NCBI RefSeq assembly: GCF_020150455.1
Contig: NZ_CP083740.1
Location: 744,001 to 808,000, forward strand
From: Bremerella sp. TYQ1
GTDB lineage: Bacteria > Planctomycetota > Planctomycetia > Pirellulales > Pirellulaceae
DNA length: 64,000 bases
Direction of reading: 5' to 3'
Shown here: positions 1-8,959 of the stretch, in pieces
How positions within the stretch are numbered: the first letter of the stretch is position 1
Layout: every line of letters starts with the position of its first letter
The notes under the pieces: generated by a model
Told to the model about the DNA's origin: nothing
What the model saw: the letters and a program-made list of their open reading frames with translations, nothing else
Databases searched by the model: none
Program-made: the position numbers and the translations under genes

Positions 1-2
1 CG

Positions 3-1109
3 CTGCTGACCTGTGGCGAACTGGAGAAAGCGGTACCCGTTTCGGCAGATGATCCGGCACTCATTCTTTTCACGTCCGGCAGTACCGGCCATCCCAAGGG
101 AGTCGTTCATTCACACTCTGGTTGTTTTCATGCCATCGATCAGTCACGAGCATTGTTCGACTTTACGGCGGACGATGTCGTCTTGGTCGGCAAGCCGATC
201 AGCCATGCCGGAGGGCTTCAGACGCAGATGATGCCGGTCTGGTTGGCAGGCGGCGAAGTGTTGCTCGCGATGCGACCTGAGCCTGCGGCAGCGGTCAAAT
301 TGATTCAATCCCAAAACGTGACCGAGTATGGAATGTTGGCAAGCGACTTGCTGGACTTCATCGAATACCTGGAAGCGAACCGAGCTGAGTTGCCGTCTCT
401 CGTTAATGCGATCGGCTCGGGAGACAGCGTGCCTTCCGACTTGCATCATCGCTTTCGCGACTTGTTCGATTGGGAAGTCATGGAAGGAGCCGGCATGACC
501 GAAGTCGGCTGTTATTACGCAGCCAACCCACGCAACGGGCTTCGTAAATGGGGGTCTCTCGGACTTCCCGCGCCTGGGATGACACTGCAGATTGTCGATG
601 CGGAAAACAACCCCTGCGGGACAGGCGAGCAAGGCGAAATCGTTTTGCAAACCCCATCCGCAACGATTGGGTATTGGCAAGATGAAATCGCGACGCAACA
701 ACGTTTTCGCGATGGCTGGCTGCACACCGGCGACTTGGCCTATCAAGACGAGGATGGATATATCTGGTTCGTCGGCCGAAAGAAACTGATGATCGTGCGG
801 CGCGGATCCAACATCGCCCCTGCGGAGGTCGAAAATGTTCTCGACGAACATCCGTCGGTACACGCGTCGATCGTAGTCGGCGTAGCTGATGCACGAGACG
901 GTCAGATCCCCGTCGCATGTGTCGCACTGCTGGAAGGTGAAAATGAATCCGTCGAACCCTCCCTGCGCGAATTCGCCAAGCAACACCTGGCCGCGTATAA
1001 AAACCCAGTGCACTATCTCTTCCTGCTGGAACTCCCAAGGACAGGAACCGGAAAGTTCGACCGTCGTCAATTGCAACTGCTTGCCTCTGAATATCTCAAC
1101 AAGGATTAA
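3..1109 (+). CDS. AMP-dependent acyl-CoA synthetase/ligase, 5' end cut off by window
   Basis: C-terminal 368 residues of an adenylate-forming enzyme (ANL superfamily), which activates a carboxylic acid as an acyl-adenylate and usually transfers it to CoA. The reading frame is open to the window edge, so the start is missing. The phosphate-binding loop TSGSTGHPKG lies at 72-101. The later core motif is present (DGWLHTGDLAY), followed by the hinge (FVGRKKLMIVRRG) and the small C-terminal domain ending in PRTGTGKFDRR, whose Lys is the usual catalytic lysine of the adenylation step. Substrate cannot be told from what is visible; long-chain fatty acid, aryl acid and polyketide-associated ligases share these motifs. 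It is the only gene of its transcription unit seen here, and a 425-base gap follows. Confidence 0.9.
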   Translation: MLTCGELEKAVPVSADDPALILFTSGSTGHPKGVVHSHSGCFHAIDQSRALFDFTADDVVLVGKPISHAGGLQTQMMPVWLAGGEVLLAMRPEPAAAVKLIQSQNVTEYGMLASDLLDFIEYLEANRAELPSLVNAIGSGDSVPSDLHHRFRDLFDWEVMEGAGMTEVGCYYAANPRNGLRKWGSLGLPAPGMTLQIVDAENNPCGTGEQGEIVLQTPSATIGYWQDEIATQQRFRDGWLHTGDLAYQDEDGYIWFVGRKKLMIVRRGSNIAPAEVENVLDEHPSVHASIVVGVADARDGQIPVACVALLEGENESVEPSLREFAKQHLAAYKNPVHYLFLLELPRTGTGKFDRRQLQLLASEYLNKD

Positions 1110-1322
1110 TACATATCAGACCCTGCTTATTGGCTGTGCGGGCCACTTCTGAGGGGTGTCTTCTTTGAGATTGGTAACCCTGCCAACGGTGGGGTGGCGA
1201 TGAAAAAAGTCATAAGGCGCATGGATTACCTGCAAAATCAAGTGGTGCGATGTATAGCACAATATTTTCAAGCACTTCTTTTGTCGTTACGCTAACGGCG
1301 ATTGACGAAGGTAAAAGTTCCC

Positions 1323-1351
1323 TTGAGAAAATTTTGATTCGTTGTTAGAAT
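1323..1351 (+). promoter_or_regulatory. Sigma-70-type promoter for the DUF1559 gene
   Basis: TTGAGA at 1323-1328 and TAGAAT at 1346-1351 are separated by exactly 17 bases; each box has 5 of 6 consensus bases. It lies in the 425-base gap 1110-1534, which holds no convincing gene, and predicts a leader of about 175 bases before the start at 1535. Confidence 0.6.
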
Positions 1352-1534
1352 TTTTGCGTAGGCAATGGTCGGGTTTTTCGGCAATAGCCACCGACTTGTA
1401 ATCAGCTTCCTACCTTCTAATTTTCCCTTCTCCTGCCCCAACCCGCCCGATGGCCTTGCGTTTCTTAGCGTGGCATTTGCCAAGAGGTCATTCTATTTCC
1501 TCTCTCCACACCCCAATCCAAAAGGACTCCCCCC

Positions 1535-2503
1535 ATGCACAGAAGAAGAGGGTTTACGTTAGTCGAATTGCTGGTGGTGATCGCCATCATCGGCGTATTG
1601 ATCGCATTGTTGTTGCCGGCCGTGCAACAAGCGCGTGAAGCTGCGCGACGTATGAGCTGCTCAAACAACATGAAGCAAACCGGCTTGGCGCTTCACAACT
1701 ATCACGACACCTTTAATGTGATGCCTCCACAGTCCGCAAAAGGTGGTCATAGCGCGAACTGGTGGGTCTTTCTGCTTCCGTTTTGCGAGCAAGGCAGCGC
1801 CTACAATCAGTTGCAAATGAACGGCGGCGGTTTTTGGATGGGATCGACGTCAGCTGCAGCGATCAACAATAAAGATGTGCTCGACGGATTCGCTCCCGAC
1901 TACATGGTTTGTCCATCATCGCCGATGCCCACGTTTCTCACGAAGGCAAACTCAAATGGCGATACAGAGCAGATCGAGCCTTCCTACGTTGCCATTCTGG
2001 GATCGAACAATCATCCTTCGGTCGACAACTCGACCAACGGTGGTAATTCGCCAATTTCTGGCGGAGGAATGATCGTTCGCGTTCGAGCACTAAACATGTC
2101 CGCATGTACTGACGGTACCTCGAACACGATCATAGTTGGTGAACAAGGAGATTACGTTGTTGATTCGTCGGGTCAAAAGTACGATACCCGTGCATCGCAC
2201 AACGATGGCGGTTGGCAAGGCACCAACGGTCTGCAGGAGGTGAAAGGCGATGGGAGCGTTGTCGATCCGGCGAATCGCTGCTGGAACGAAACGACCATCA
2301 TCGGCGGTCTTGGCGTCCGTATCTACGATGGTACTACGATGGGAACCAACCGCTGTAACACGCCCATTATCTCGGCCCATCCAGGTGGCGTGATGGCGTT
2401 GGGACTCGATGGCCATGTGAACTTCATAACCGAAACGATCGATGTTCCGACTTGGAAGAACATGGTCGATCGTGACGACGGCAACGTGATTAACATGCCG
2501 TAG
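1535..2503 (+). CDS. DUF1559 protein with prepilin-type N-terminus (322 aa)
   Basis: Member of the DUF1559 family that is greatly expanded in planctomycetes. The N-terminus has a short basic leader (MHRRRG), the prepilin peptidase and methylation motif [20 protein letters not shown], and the conserved stretch [21 protein letters not shown]. The rest should be an extracytoplasmic globular domain, ending with the family's usual HPGGVMALGLDGHVNFI-type segment. This architecture resembles type IV or type II pseudopilins, so a surface or periplasmic fibre-like role is inferred; no function is established for the family. A strong terminator at 2531-2566 follows, then a small lipoprotein gene. Two more DUF1559 genes lie at 7515 and 60125, each also with a lipoprotein gene just downstream. 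Confidence 0.93.
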   Translation: MHRRRGFTLVELLVVIAIIGVLIALLLPAVQQAREAARRMSCSNNMKQTGLALHNYHDTFNVMPPQSAKGGHSANWWVFLLPFCEQGSAYNQLQMNGGGFWMGSTSAAAINNKDVLDGFAPDYMVCPSSPMPTFLTKANSNGDTEQIEPSYVAILGSNNHPSVDNSTNGGNSPISGGGMIVRVRALNMSACTDGTSNTIIVGEQGDYVVDSSGQKYDTRASHNDGGWQGTNGLQEVKGDGSVVDPANRCWNETTIIGGLGVRIYDGTTMGTNRCNTPIISAHPGGVMALGLDGHVNFITETIDVPTWKNMVDRDDGNVINMP

Positions 2504-2530
2504 TTCGCGTCAAATGAAAGCTCGACAGCA

Positions 2531-2566
2531 AGCCGCCGCCTAGCCATTACAGGTGGCGGCTTTTTG
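2531..2566 (+). terminator. Intrinsic terminator after the DUF1559 gene
   Basis: A 10-bp stem pairs 2531-2540 with 2552-2561 (one G-T wobble) around an 11-base loop and runs into a T tract. It lies between the DUF1559 gene and the lipoprotein gene, so read-through or a second promoter would be needed for the latter. Confidence 0.85.
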
Positions 2567-2605
2567 TTGGTATCAACGTCATCATCTGCATAAGAGACAT
2601 TGGTC

Positions 2606-3019
2606 ATGAAGTTCTACACGTGTTTGTTGACTGTCGCTGTCCTGGGAATAGGACTTGCCGGGTGCAATCAGGATAAAACCTTAGGTACGATCCACGGAAA
2701 CGTTACTTACGACGGCGATCCGGTAAAGGAGGGAACCATTTCCTTTCGAGGTGTTGAAAATGGGGTAAGTGTCAGCGATGAGCTCGACAGCGAAGGCAAG
2801 TTCGAGATCACCGCGGCCGGAGGAATTGCTCCAGGCACTTATCAGGTCTTTATTGTTCCACCTGAGGTGGAAGTTTCGATCGGTGAGAACGTCGCTCCGA
2901 TTCTAAAGCCGAAAGATATGAAAGACTTGCCCAAGGAGTATCGAAGTATCCGCACGACACCACTTAAGGCGGACATTACCACTGGGGAAAACGAAGTGAG
3001 CTTCGAGTTAAAGAAGTAA
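2606..3019 (+). CDS. Small lipoprotein with carboxypeptidase-regulatory-like fold (137 aa)
   Basis: Predicted exported lipoprotein. A hydrophobic signal segment is followed by the lipobox LAGC near residue 19. The mature part (GTIHGNVTYDGDPVKEGTISFRG-like start) resembles the beta-sandwich carboxypeptidase-regulatory/transthyretin-like domains that planctomycetes encode next to DUF1559 genes. An upstream TTG at 2600 is in frame, but the ATG at 2606 is preferred because AAGAGA at 2592-2597 is then well spaced. No catalytic residues are visible, and function is unknown. The same arrangement recurs at 7097-8522 and 59793-61165. Confidence 0.8.
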   Translation: MKFYTCLLTVAVLGIGLAGCNQDKTLGTIHGNVTYDGDPVKEGTISFRGVENGVSVSDELDSEGKFEITAAGGIAPGTYQVFIVPPEVEVSIGENVAPILKPKDMKDLPKEYRSIRTTPLKADITTGENEVSFELKK

Positions 3020-3141
3020 CTTCGTATTCGCCTGCGTGCCACTCACCTGTCTGTAAACTACCGCTATAGAGAACGACGGCGTTGTGCTAAAACGTTCCCA
3101 ACGTCGTCGTTGCAGATAGGGAATAGGTTAGGCAGAGCGAA

Positions 3142-4020
3142 ATGCACGGAATTCTTAATATTAATAAGCCGGCTGGGATGACGTCTCGCGATGTTGTGAA
3201 CCGGGTTCAGCGTGTTGTGCGTCCGGCGAAGACTGGGCACGCTGGGACGCTTGATCCGTTGGCGACTGGGGTATTGGTTTGCCCCGTCGGGCACGGCACG
3301 AAATTGATCGAGTACGTTCAGCGGCTGCCTAAGACGTACGAGGCCTGCTTTCTGCTGGGGCGAAAAAGCGAAACGGAGGACATCGAGGGGGAGGTCACGG
3401 TGTTGGACGATCCGCCTCGGCCTGAGTTGGCTCAGCTTGAAGCCGTCCTGCCGCAGTTCACTGGGAAGATCCAGCAGACGCCGCCGATCTTTTCGGCACT
3501 GAAAGTGGCTGGCAAGCGTGCTTACGATTTAGCCCGCCAAGGAAAAGAAGTCGAACTAGCCAGCCGTGAGATCGAAGTCTATTCGCTAACAATTCTTGCC
3601 TACGAGTACCCCGAGCTACGTATGCGCATCGAATGTGGCAGCGGGACGTACGTTCGTTCGCTGGGACGCGACATTGCCAAGGCCGTGGGTACGGAAACGG
3701 TAATGTCGGAATTGGTGCGAACCGCGATTGGTAGCTTTCGCATTGAAGAAGCGATCGAAGTGACCGACCCTATGCAGCGTGATGTAATTGAGTCGGCGCT
3801 CGCGCCAACGATTCTCGCCGTCCAGGAGCTCCCTCATGTTGAAATTGGCGAAGAAGAAATTGTTCGTCTGTCTCAAGGGAAAATGATCTCGCTGGACGTT
3901 CCAAAGGAGACGCCAGAAGCGGCGGCGGTTAGTCGCGATGGTGGCCTGGTTGCGGTGATGGTGCCTGGCAAAGAGGGCATGTGGCGGACGGTGAAGAACT
4001 TCGCCAACGACTACTTGTAA
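3142..4020 (+). CDS. truB: tRNA pseudouridine(55) synthase TruB
   Basis: Converts U55 of the tRNA T-loop to pseudouridine in the cytoplasm. The start MHGILNINKPAGMTSRDVV and the catalytic motif GHAGTLDPLATGVL, with its nucleophilic Asp, are unmistakable for TruB. At 292 residues it has normal bacterial length, with the catalytic domain first and a short C-terminal region that may be PUA-like. In many bacteria truB sits with rbfA, infB or rpsO. Here it stands between a lipoprotein gene and ftsK on the same strand, with 126 bases before ftsK. The ATG at 3142 matches the family N-terminus; no strong ribosome-binding site is visible. Confidence 0.95.
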   Translation: MHGILNINKPAGMTSRDVVNRVQRVVRPAKTGHAGTLDPLATGVLVCPVGHGTKLIEYVQRLPKTYEACFLLGRKSETEDIEGEVTVLDDPPRPELAQLEAVLPQFTGKIQQTPPIFSALKVAGKRAYDLARQGKEVELASREIEVYSLTILAYEYPELRMRIECGSGTYVRSLGRDIAKAVGTETVMSELVRTAIGSFRIEEAIEVTDPMQRDVIESALAPTILAVQELPHVEIGEEEIVRLSQGKMISLDVPKETPEAAAVSRDGGLVAVMVPGKEGMWRTVKNFANDYL

Positions 4021-4146
4021 CGATTGTGTCGGCTGTACGACGCCTAGCGGATCTGCGAACTAGGGAATTGCGTCGGTGAGCGAAAAACGCATTGCGGCTT
4101 TCTCGCTAGCAAAACCGAAGGAGGAAAGTGGAGCGCTGTAACCCTC

Positions 4147-7029
4147 GTGCCTGCGAAGGTCACGCTTCGACGTTCTCCCCAAAGTTTCCCGGCAACGTGC
4201 ATGTTCGAAGAACGAAGCATCCAGCGAGATCTGTTCGCCATTGGATTGTCTGCATTGACAATCTTCTTGGCGTTGTCGCTGCTGTCGTATCGTGCTGACG
4301 ACGCGATCGGCGAGCTGCCTGCCCCTTTCTCGGGGATCTATCAGCCTGATCAGGTCGCCTATCCGCAGCCGAACCAAGTAAGCAATCTGTGTGGCGGTAT
4401 CGGAGCGTTGGCGGCCGACTTCCTTTTGGTAACGCTCGGGATCGGAGCCTACTTTGCTGTCGTTAGCATGGCGGCGTTCGACGTCATTCTGTTGTTGCGA
4501 AAAGAAATCACGTCGCCGGCCGCACGGCTCATCGGTTGGTTGATGACGCTGACAGGCATTACCACGTTGGTCACCATTATTATCCCCGGAGCTTCGCCAG
4601 GCCCGATCAGCAGTTCTGGGGGAAGACTGGGACTTGTCGGCCAGCAGTTCCTTAGCGAACACTTCGCGACGACGGGGTCGGTTATCCTTTGCCTGGCTGT
4701 TACTGCGTGCGGGCTGCTGCTATGCACAGAATACGAATTGGTCCGGCTAACGGTGTGGAGTTTCCTGAAAGCGAAAGAAAAAACCCAAGCCGGCGCGGCT
4801 GCCTGGAAGAGTCGTCGGGAACGATTGAAGGAAGAACGCAAAGCGAAGCTGTTGGCCGAATTTGGTCTTGATGGCGAGGAAGAAGAATACGAATACGAAG
4901 AAGAGGGTGAGTACGACGAGAAGGGCGTGCGGATCAAAATTGGCGGACGCCAGCTGAAGACCGACGTCGACGAAGAAATTCCATTCGAGGATGGCGAAGA
5001 GGTCTTCGACGAAGAAGCGGCCGCCGACGAAGAGATCGAGGAAGAGGAAGACACCGAAGAAGAGATCGACGAAGAAGTCGAAGAGGAGATCGAGGAAGAA
5101 GAAGCGGACGAGGAAGTTCCGATTACCCGCGTCGATAAGGCTCAGGAATCGGCGCTATCGGTTAAGAACCGCAACAGCAAAAAACAGAAGCAGGAAGAAG
5201 ATCGCAAAAACGTCATGAGCGAGCTCGACAGTGCCGCCAATGGCCGTGCGAATCCGAAAAACTACGAGCTTCCGCCGATCGAATTGTTGATTGAAAGCGA
5301 TGACTTCAGCTTCGAAGAGCAAGAGAAAGAAGTTCGCAAGAAGGCGAAAGTTCTCGAGAAGACATTCCTCAACTTTGGCTTCAACGTGAAGGTGGTCGAG
5401 ATCGAAACCGGTCCGGTCATTGCCCAGTACGAAGTCGAACTGGAAGCAGGCTTGCGTCTTTCCAAGATCACCGGGCTCGCCGATGACTTGGCGATTGCCC
5501 TGCGTGTTCCGAGCGTTCGTATTGTCGCGCCGATTCCTGGGAAGAACACTGTTGGGATCGAAGTGCCCAACGACGAGCGGCAGATGGTCCGCCTGCGCGA
5601 GGTAATGGAAGAAGCCAGCGGCCGCATGAACAAGATGAAAGTCCCCATCTTCCTAGGTAAGGATGTGTCGGGGAACTCGTTGGCGGTCGATCTCGCAGCG
5701 ATGCCTCACCTTCTGATCGCCGGTCGAACAGGTACCGGTAAGTCGGTCTGTTTGAACGCGCTGATCACCTCCATCCTCATGACGCGTCGCCCTGATGAAG
5801 TGCGAATGCTGATGATCGACCCGAAGATGGTCGAATTGTCTTGCTATCGTACATTACCGCACTTGATGCACCCGGTGGTGACCGACATGAAGAAAGCCGA
5901 AGCCATCTTGGCTTGGGCGGTCGAGAAAATGGAAGAGCGTTACCAGCTTCTGGCCCAAGTAGGCGTGCGACATCTGAGCGCGTTCAATGCGTTGGGTGAA
6001 GAGGAAATTTGGGACCGCATGGGTGCTGAAGACGAAGGGGAACGCAACAACGTCGCGACCCATCTGCCGTACATCGTGATTGTGGCAGACGAAATCGCCG
6101 ACATGATGATGACTGCCGGCAAAGAGGTGGAGCAGCACATCATTCGTCTCGCTCAGAAATCGCGTGCGGTGGGTATTCACCTGATTCTCGCCACGCAGAA
6201 GCCAACTGTGGACGTGATCACCGGTTTGATCAAATCGAACTTGCCGGCGCGTATTTCCTTCCAAGTGGCCAGCCGTACTGACAGCCGCGTTGTGCTCGAT
6301 GAAATGGGTGCTGATAAACTGCTGGGTAACGGTGACATGCTGTTCCTGTGGCCAGGAACGTCGACGCTGATGCGTGGCCAAGGTACGTATCTGTCGGACG
6401 AGGAGATCAACCGTGTCGTCGAATTTGTCAGCACCGGCGAGCAAGACTTCGTTAAAGAACTCGTTCAGCTGAAAGTCGAAGATGGAGCAACGGCCGACCC
6501 TGCGAAGATGAAGAAGCGGGACGATCTGTACGAGCAAGCAGTGGATGTCATTGTCGCCGAACAGCGGGGAAGCGTGTCGCTACTGCAGCGAGCCCTAGGC
6601 GTCGGTTATGGCCGCGGAGCACGATTGATCGACTTCATGGCAGAAGATGGCATTGTGGGTCCGTACAATGGATCGCAGGCCCGGGAAGTGGTTATTTCTC
6701 CGGAAGAATGGGAACTGATGAAGTCTGGTCAAACGGTCGATAGCACCGCGACAGTGACCGAGGAAGAAGAGGCACCAGCCCCGAAGGCGAAACGCTCGAA
6801 CAAGATTCGTCCGCATGTGGTCGAGGACGAGGAGGAAGAAGAGGAAGCAGACGAAGAGGCGGAATACGAAGAGGAAGAAGTCGAGGAATACGAAGACGGC
6901 GAAGAGTACGAAGACGAGGAAGAAGCGGAGTACGAAGAAGAAGACGCCGAGTACGAGGAAGAAGAATACGAAGAGGAGTATGAGGAAGAGGAAGACGACG
7001 AAGAAGAGTACTACGAAGAAAGCGCCTAG
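4147..7029 (+). CDS. ftsK: DNA translocase FtsK/SpoIIIE with long acidic C-terminal tail (960 aa)
   Basis: Septal DNA pump that moves chromosome termini through the closing division site. Four hydrophobic segments lie in residues 30-200, followed by a Glu/Asp-rich linker (about 240-340). The motor has a Walker A GRTGTGKS at 526-533 and a Walker B ending in D648-E649. A winged-helix gamma domain follows (about 792-860, containing VSLLQRALGVGYGRGARLIDFM). Unusually, about 90 residues of almost pure Glu/Asp/Tyr follow the gamma domain, which is normally the C-terminus. The start is uncertain: GTG at 4147 is the longest choice, and ATG at 4201 begins MFEERSIQRDLF just before the first membrane segment. 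A bidirectional terminator at 7043-7086 closes the gene. Confidence 0.93.
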   Translation: MPAKVTLRRSPQSFPATCMFEERSIQRDLFAIGLSALTIFLALSLLSYRADDAIGELPAPFSGIYQPDQVAYPQPNQVSNLCGGIGALAADFLLVTLGIGAYFAVVSMAAFDVILLLRKEITSPAARLIGWLMTLTGITTLVTIIIPGASPGPISSSGGRLGLVGQQFLSEHFATTGSVILCLAVTACGLLLCTEYELVRLTVWSFLKAKEKTQAGAAAWKSRRERLKEERKAKLLAEFGLDGEEEEYEYEEEGEYDEKGVRIKIGGRQLKTDVDEEIPFEDGEEVFDEEAAADEEIEEEEDTEEEIDEEVEEEIEEEEADEEVPITRVDKAQESALSVKNRNSKKQKQEEDRKNVMSELDSAANGRANPKNYELPPIELLIESDDFSFEEQEKEVRKKAKVLEKTFLNFGFNVKVVEIETGPVIAQYEVELEAGLRLSKITGLADDLAIALRVPSVRIVAPIPGKNTVGIEVPNDERQMVRLREVMEEASGRMNKMKVPIFLGKDVSGNSLAVDLAAMPHLLIAGRTGTGKSVCLNALITSILMTRRPDEVRMLMIDPKMVELSCYRTLPHLMHPVVTDMKKAEAILAWAVEKMEERYQLLAQVGVRHLSAFNALGEEEIWDRMGAEDEGERNNVATHLPYIVIVADEIADMMMTAGKEVEQHIIRLAQKSRAVGIHLILATQKPTVDVITGLIKSNLPARISFQVASRTDSRVVLDEMGADKLLGNGDMLFLWPGTSTLMRGQGTYLSDEEINRVVEFVSTGEQDFVKELVQLKVEDGATADPAKMKKRDDLYEQAVDVIVAEQRGSVSLLQRALGVGYGRGARLIDFMAEDGIVGPYNGSQAREVVISPEEWELMKSGQTVDSTATVTEEEEAPAPKAKRSNKIRPHVVEDEEEEEEADEEAEYEEEEVEEYEDGEEYEDEEEAEYEEEDAEYEEEEYEEEYEEEEDDEEEYYEESA

Positions 7030-7042
7030 CTTCCGCCAAGAA

Positions 7043-7086
7043 AACAAAAAAGGCTACCGACGTTTCACGTAGGTAGCCTTTTTTTA
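7043..7086. terminator. Bidirectional intrinsic terminator
   Basis: AAGGCTACC (7050-7058) pairs with GGTAGCCTT (7072-7080). An inner ACGT/ACGT stem extends the hairpin. It has an A-rich run on the left and a T run on the right, so it can end ftsK on the plus strand and the convergent lipoprotein gene on the minus strand. Confidence 0.88.
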
Positions 7087-7096
7087 TGCGGGTTCG

Positions 7097-7480
7097 TTAC
7101 CGGGAAGTGGTGAGCTCGAAGTTGTGCTCGTTTTCGCCGGGGACCACTTCTACGCTCAGATCGGTCTTAGCGTTGTAGCGGATCGGAATTCGTACTTTCG
7201 CTTCGGAACCGGAAGGGACATCGATTCGGACTCGGTGATTACCGATGGAAGCACCACCTTGGTTAGCGGTGTACTGAAGTTCGTAGTTGCCTTCGGTGTC
7301 GGTAAAACCAATTGCTGGCCGACCACTTTCAGGCTCGAATGTCACTTCCAATCCTTCGGTCGGCTTTCCATCGACAGTGACGTTTCCGTGCACCGTGGCG
7401 AATGATGGATCTTGGCCGACGCATCCTAACGTAGCAATCAAAGCGACACATATCGCGAGTGTCATCCAACGAGATATCAT
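7097..7480 (-). CDS. Small lipoprotein with carboxypeptidase-regulatory-like fold (127 aa)
   Basis: Second lipoprotein of the DUF1559-associated type. The signal segment (MISRWMTLAICVALIATLGC) ends in the lipobox ATLGC. The mature part begins with a VHGNVTVDGKPTEGLEVTF-type strand pattern closely matching the protein at 2606 (IHGNVTYDGDPVKEGTISF), so the two are paralogues. The start at 7480 is preferred to an upstream ATG at 7555, because AGGAAG lies 5 bases before it and because the upstream choice would overlap the preceding DUF1559 gene. It is the second gene of a minus-strand pair with the DUF1559 gene, 34 bases downstream of its stop. Function is unknown. Confidence 0.82.
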   Translation of the reverse strand: MISRWMTLAICVALIATLGCVGQDPSFATVHGNVTVDGKPTEGLEVTFEPESGRPAIGFTDTEGNYELQYTANQGGASIGNHRVRIDVPSGSEAKVRIPIRYNAKTDLSVEVVPGENEHNFELTTSR

Positions 7481-7514
7481 GGGACTTCCTAACTGTGGCT
7501 TGCAGATGTGATGA

Positions 7515-8522
7515 CTAAGGGAGCTCAACTGGGCGACCGTCGTTGCGGACACCAAGCAGTTGATAAACGCCCAAGTTATTCACGTCGTAGTGAGTCGGAT
7601 CGGGATTGTCCCAATAGAAATCGCTCGTGCGATACTCGATGGTTTCCGGGAGGAAGCGAACTGATCCATCGACCAGCAAAAACTGCGAACCACCGGGGTG
7701 AAGACTGCCGAAGCCCTTCGCGTTATGGTCGGCTCCAGCGACCGTTGGACGATTCATTGGCTGGGCAAACGAAGCCAGCACGTCCATCACGCCTCGCGGC
7801 CATTTGCGTGTCGAGTTCATCGTGCCTGCCCAAACACCGCCGCGGCGAGCGTTTCGTCCGCTGGTCAGACCATCGGTGTCAGCCCCGTCACGTTCGCCGA
7901 CGAAGATCGTATTGCTGGTACCGTCGATGACGTCCCGCATCTTGATGCCACTATTTCCGTGAAACATCCCATGCGACTTCTCGGCGCCACTGATATGAAC
8001 CATCCCTTCGCTACCAATGTAATTCGACGTGGCGATGTTCTCGCTATTGCTGCCGTAAGTCGGCCAAGGGTTCAAGTCAGGCATCGTGTCGGAAGGGCAG
8101 CGATAACCATCGATCGGGGTTTTAATCAAAGCCAGGCAGTCGCTATTCGCAACACAGTTGCTAAGGCGCTGCTTGGTAACGCCGATCTGCTGATGCATGG
8201 CACTTTGTTCCATGAACGGCAGTAGCAAAGCACCCCACGACCAATGCGTGTTGGTGGTCGAATCGTGCATGAAGCCGCTGGGAAATGTTTGATACGTGTC
8301 GTGATAGTTGTGCAGCGACAGGCCAATTTGCTTGAGGTTGTTCGAGCACTGCATGCGGCGGGCAGCTTCGCGCGCTTGTTGCACGGCTGGCAGCAGCAGG
8401 GCGATCAAAACACCGATGATCGCGATAACGACCAACAATTCGACCAAAGTAAACGCATTCCGGCGGCGGGATGCCTTCACGTGCGCACCGGGGGCGCAGA
8501 GAGATTGGTAAGAGAAATGCAT
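7515..8522 (-). CDS. DUF1559 protein with prepilin-type N-terminus (335 aa)
   Basis: Second DUF1559 protein. A longer N-terminal leader of about 23 residues precedes the prepilin motif [20 protein letters not shown] and the family signature [20 protein letters not shown]. Later landmarks are [13 protein letters not shown] and the [19 protein letters not shown] segment near the C-terminus. Translation is placed at 8522 because TAGGAG sits 7 bases upstream; an ATG at 8576 would give a longer N-terminus without such a site. It probably shares a transcript with the lipoprotein gene at 7097-7480. A pseudopilin-like role at the cell envelope is inferred from the N-terminus only. Confidence 0.92.
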   Translation of the reverse strand: MHFSYQSLCAPGAHVKASRRRNAFTLVELLVVIAIIGVLIALLLPAVQQAREAARRMQCSNNLKQIGLSLHNYHDTYQTFPSGFMHDSTTNTHWSWGALLLPFMEQSAMHQQIGVTKQRLSNCVANSDCLALIKTPIDGYRCPSDTMPDLNPWPTYGSNSENIATSNYIGSEGMVHISGAEKSHGMFHGNSGIKMRDVIDGTSNTIFVGERDGADTDGLTSGRNARRGGVWAGTMNSTRKWPRGVMDVLASFAQPMNRPTVAGADHNAKGFGSLHPGGSQFLLVDGSVRFLPETIEYRTSDFYWDNPDPTHYDVNNLGVYQLLGVRNDGRPVELP

Positions 8523-8590
8523 GGGGCAACTCCTAGAGGTTAGGAAGGAGGGACGCATGTGGGGGGTAAATCGCAAAAAATCACATAGTT

Positions 8591-8619
8591 ATTATGCTTA
8601 ATAAATACCAGTTAGTAAA
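8591..8619 (-). promoter_or_regulatory. Possible promoter of the minus-strand DUF1559/lipoprotein pair
   Basis: Read on the minus strand, TTTACT (8619-8614) and CATAAT (8596-8591) are 17 bases apart, matching 4 and 5 of 6 consensus bases. This would give a leader of about 60 bases before the start at 8522. Confidence 0.45.
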
Positions 8620-8889
8620 TGGCGATAGTCTGGATAGACCTGCACGCTGGGGAAGTAGATACGTCAGATGTGGCTTTGGCGACGTGTGTAAGTGGTTGGC
8701 GTATTAGTGGTTACGATACGCGACGAGGGAAGTTTCCGGACGACCAAACCCCGCGGTCTGATGTGGTAGCAGGTGAAGACATTTCGTTGAGGTGGAATTC
8801 ACTAATTCGGAAACGATCCTTGTCGCTTCGAGACGTGTCTTAGCCCAAAGTTAGCGATTTCGCGCAGACGTGGCCAAGCCAGGGCCAAC

Positions 8890-8918
8890 TTGACAGTTCT
8901 TATTGCCACACCTAAACT
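8890..8918 (+). promoter_or_regulatory. Promoter of the cimA leader
   Basis: A perfect TTGACA (8890-8895), a 17-base spacer, then TAAACT (8913-8918, 4 of 6 consensus bases). Transcription would start near 8925, about 35 bases before the leader-peptide start at 8960 and about 230 bases before cimA. The region 8620-8889 between this promoter and the divergent one at 8591 holds no convincing gene. Confidence 0.7.
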
Positions 8919-8959
8919 TACGACTTCCATAGACGAAGAAATTGCCCCTCGGGGATACC

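Noticed and set aside
6595..7047. A hydrophobic 150-residue minus-strand frame that looks like a membrane protein
   Set aside because: It is the antisense of the GAA/GAG-rich acidic tail of ftsK; the reverse complement of Glu and Tyr codons gives Phe, Leu and Val codons. No ribosome-binding site.
8619..8843. A 74-residue plus-strand frame upstream of the cimA promoter
   Set aside because: No ribosome-binding site, no recognisable features, and its start lies inside the likely promoter of the divergent DUF1559 gene.
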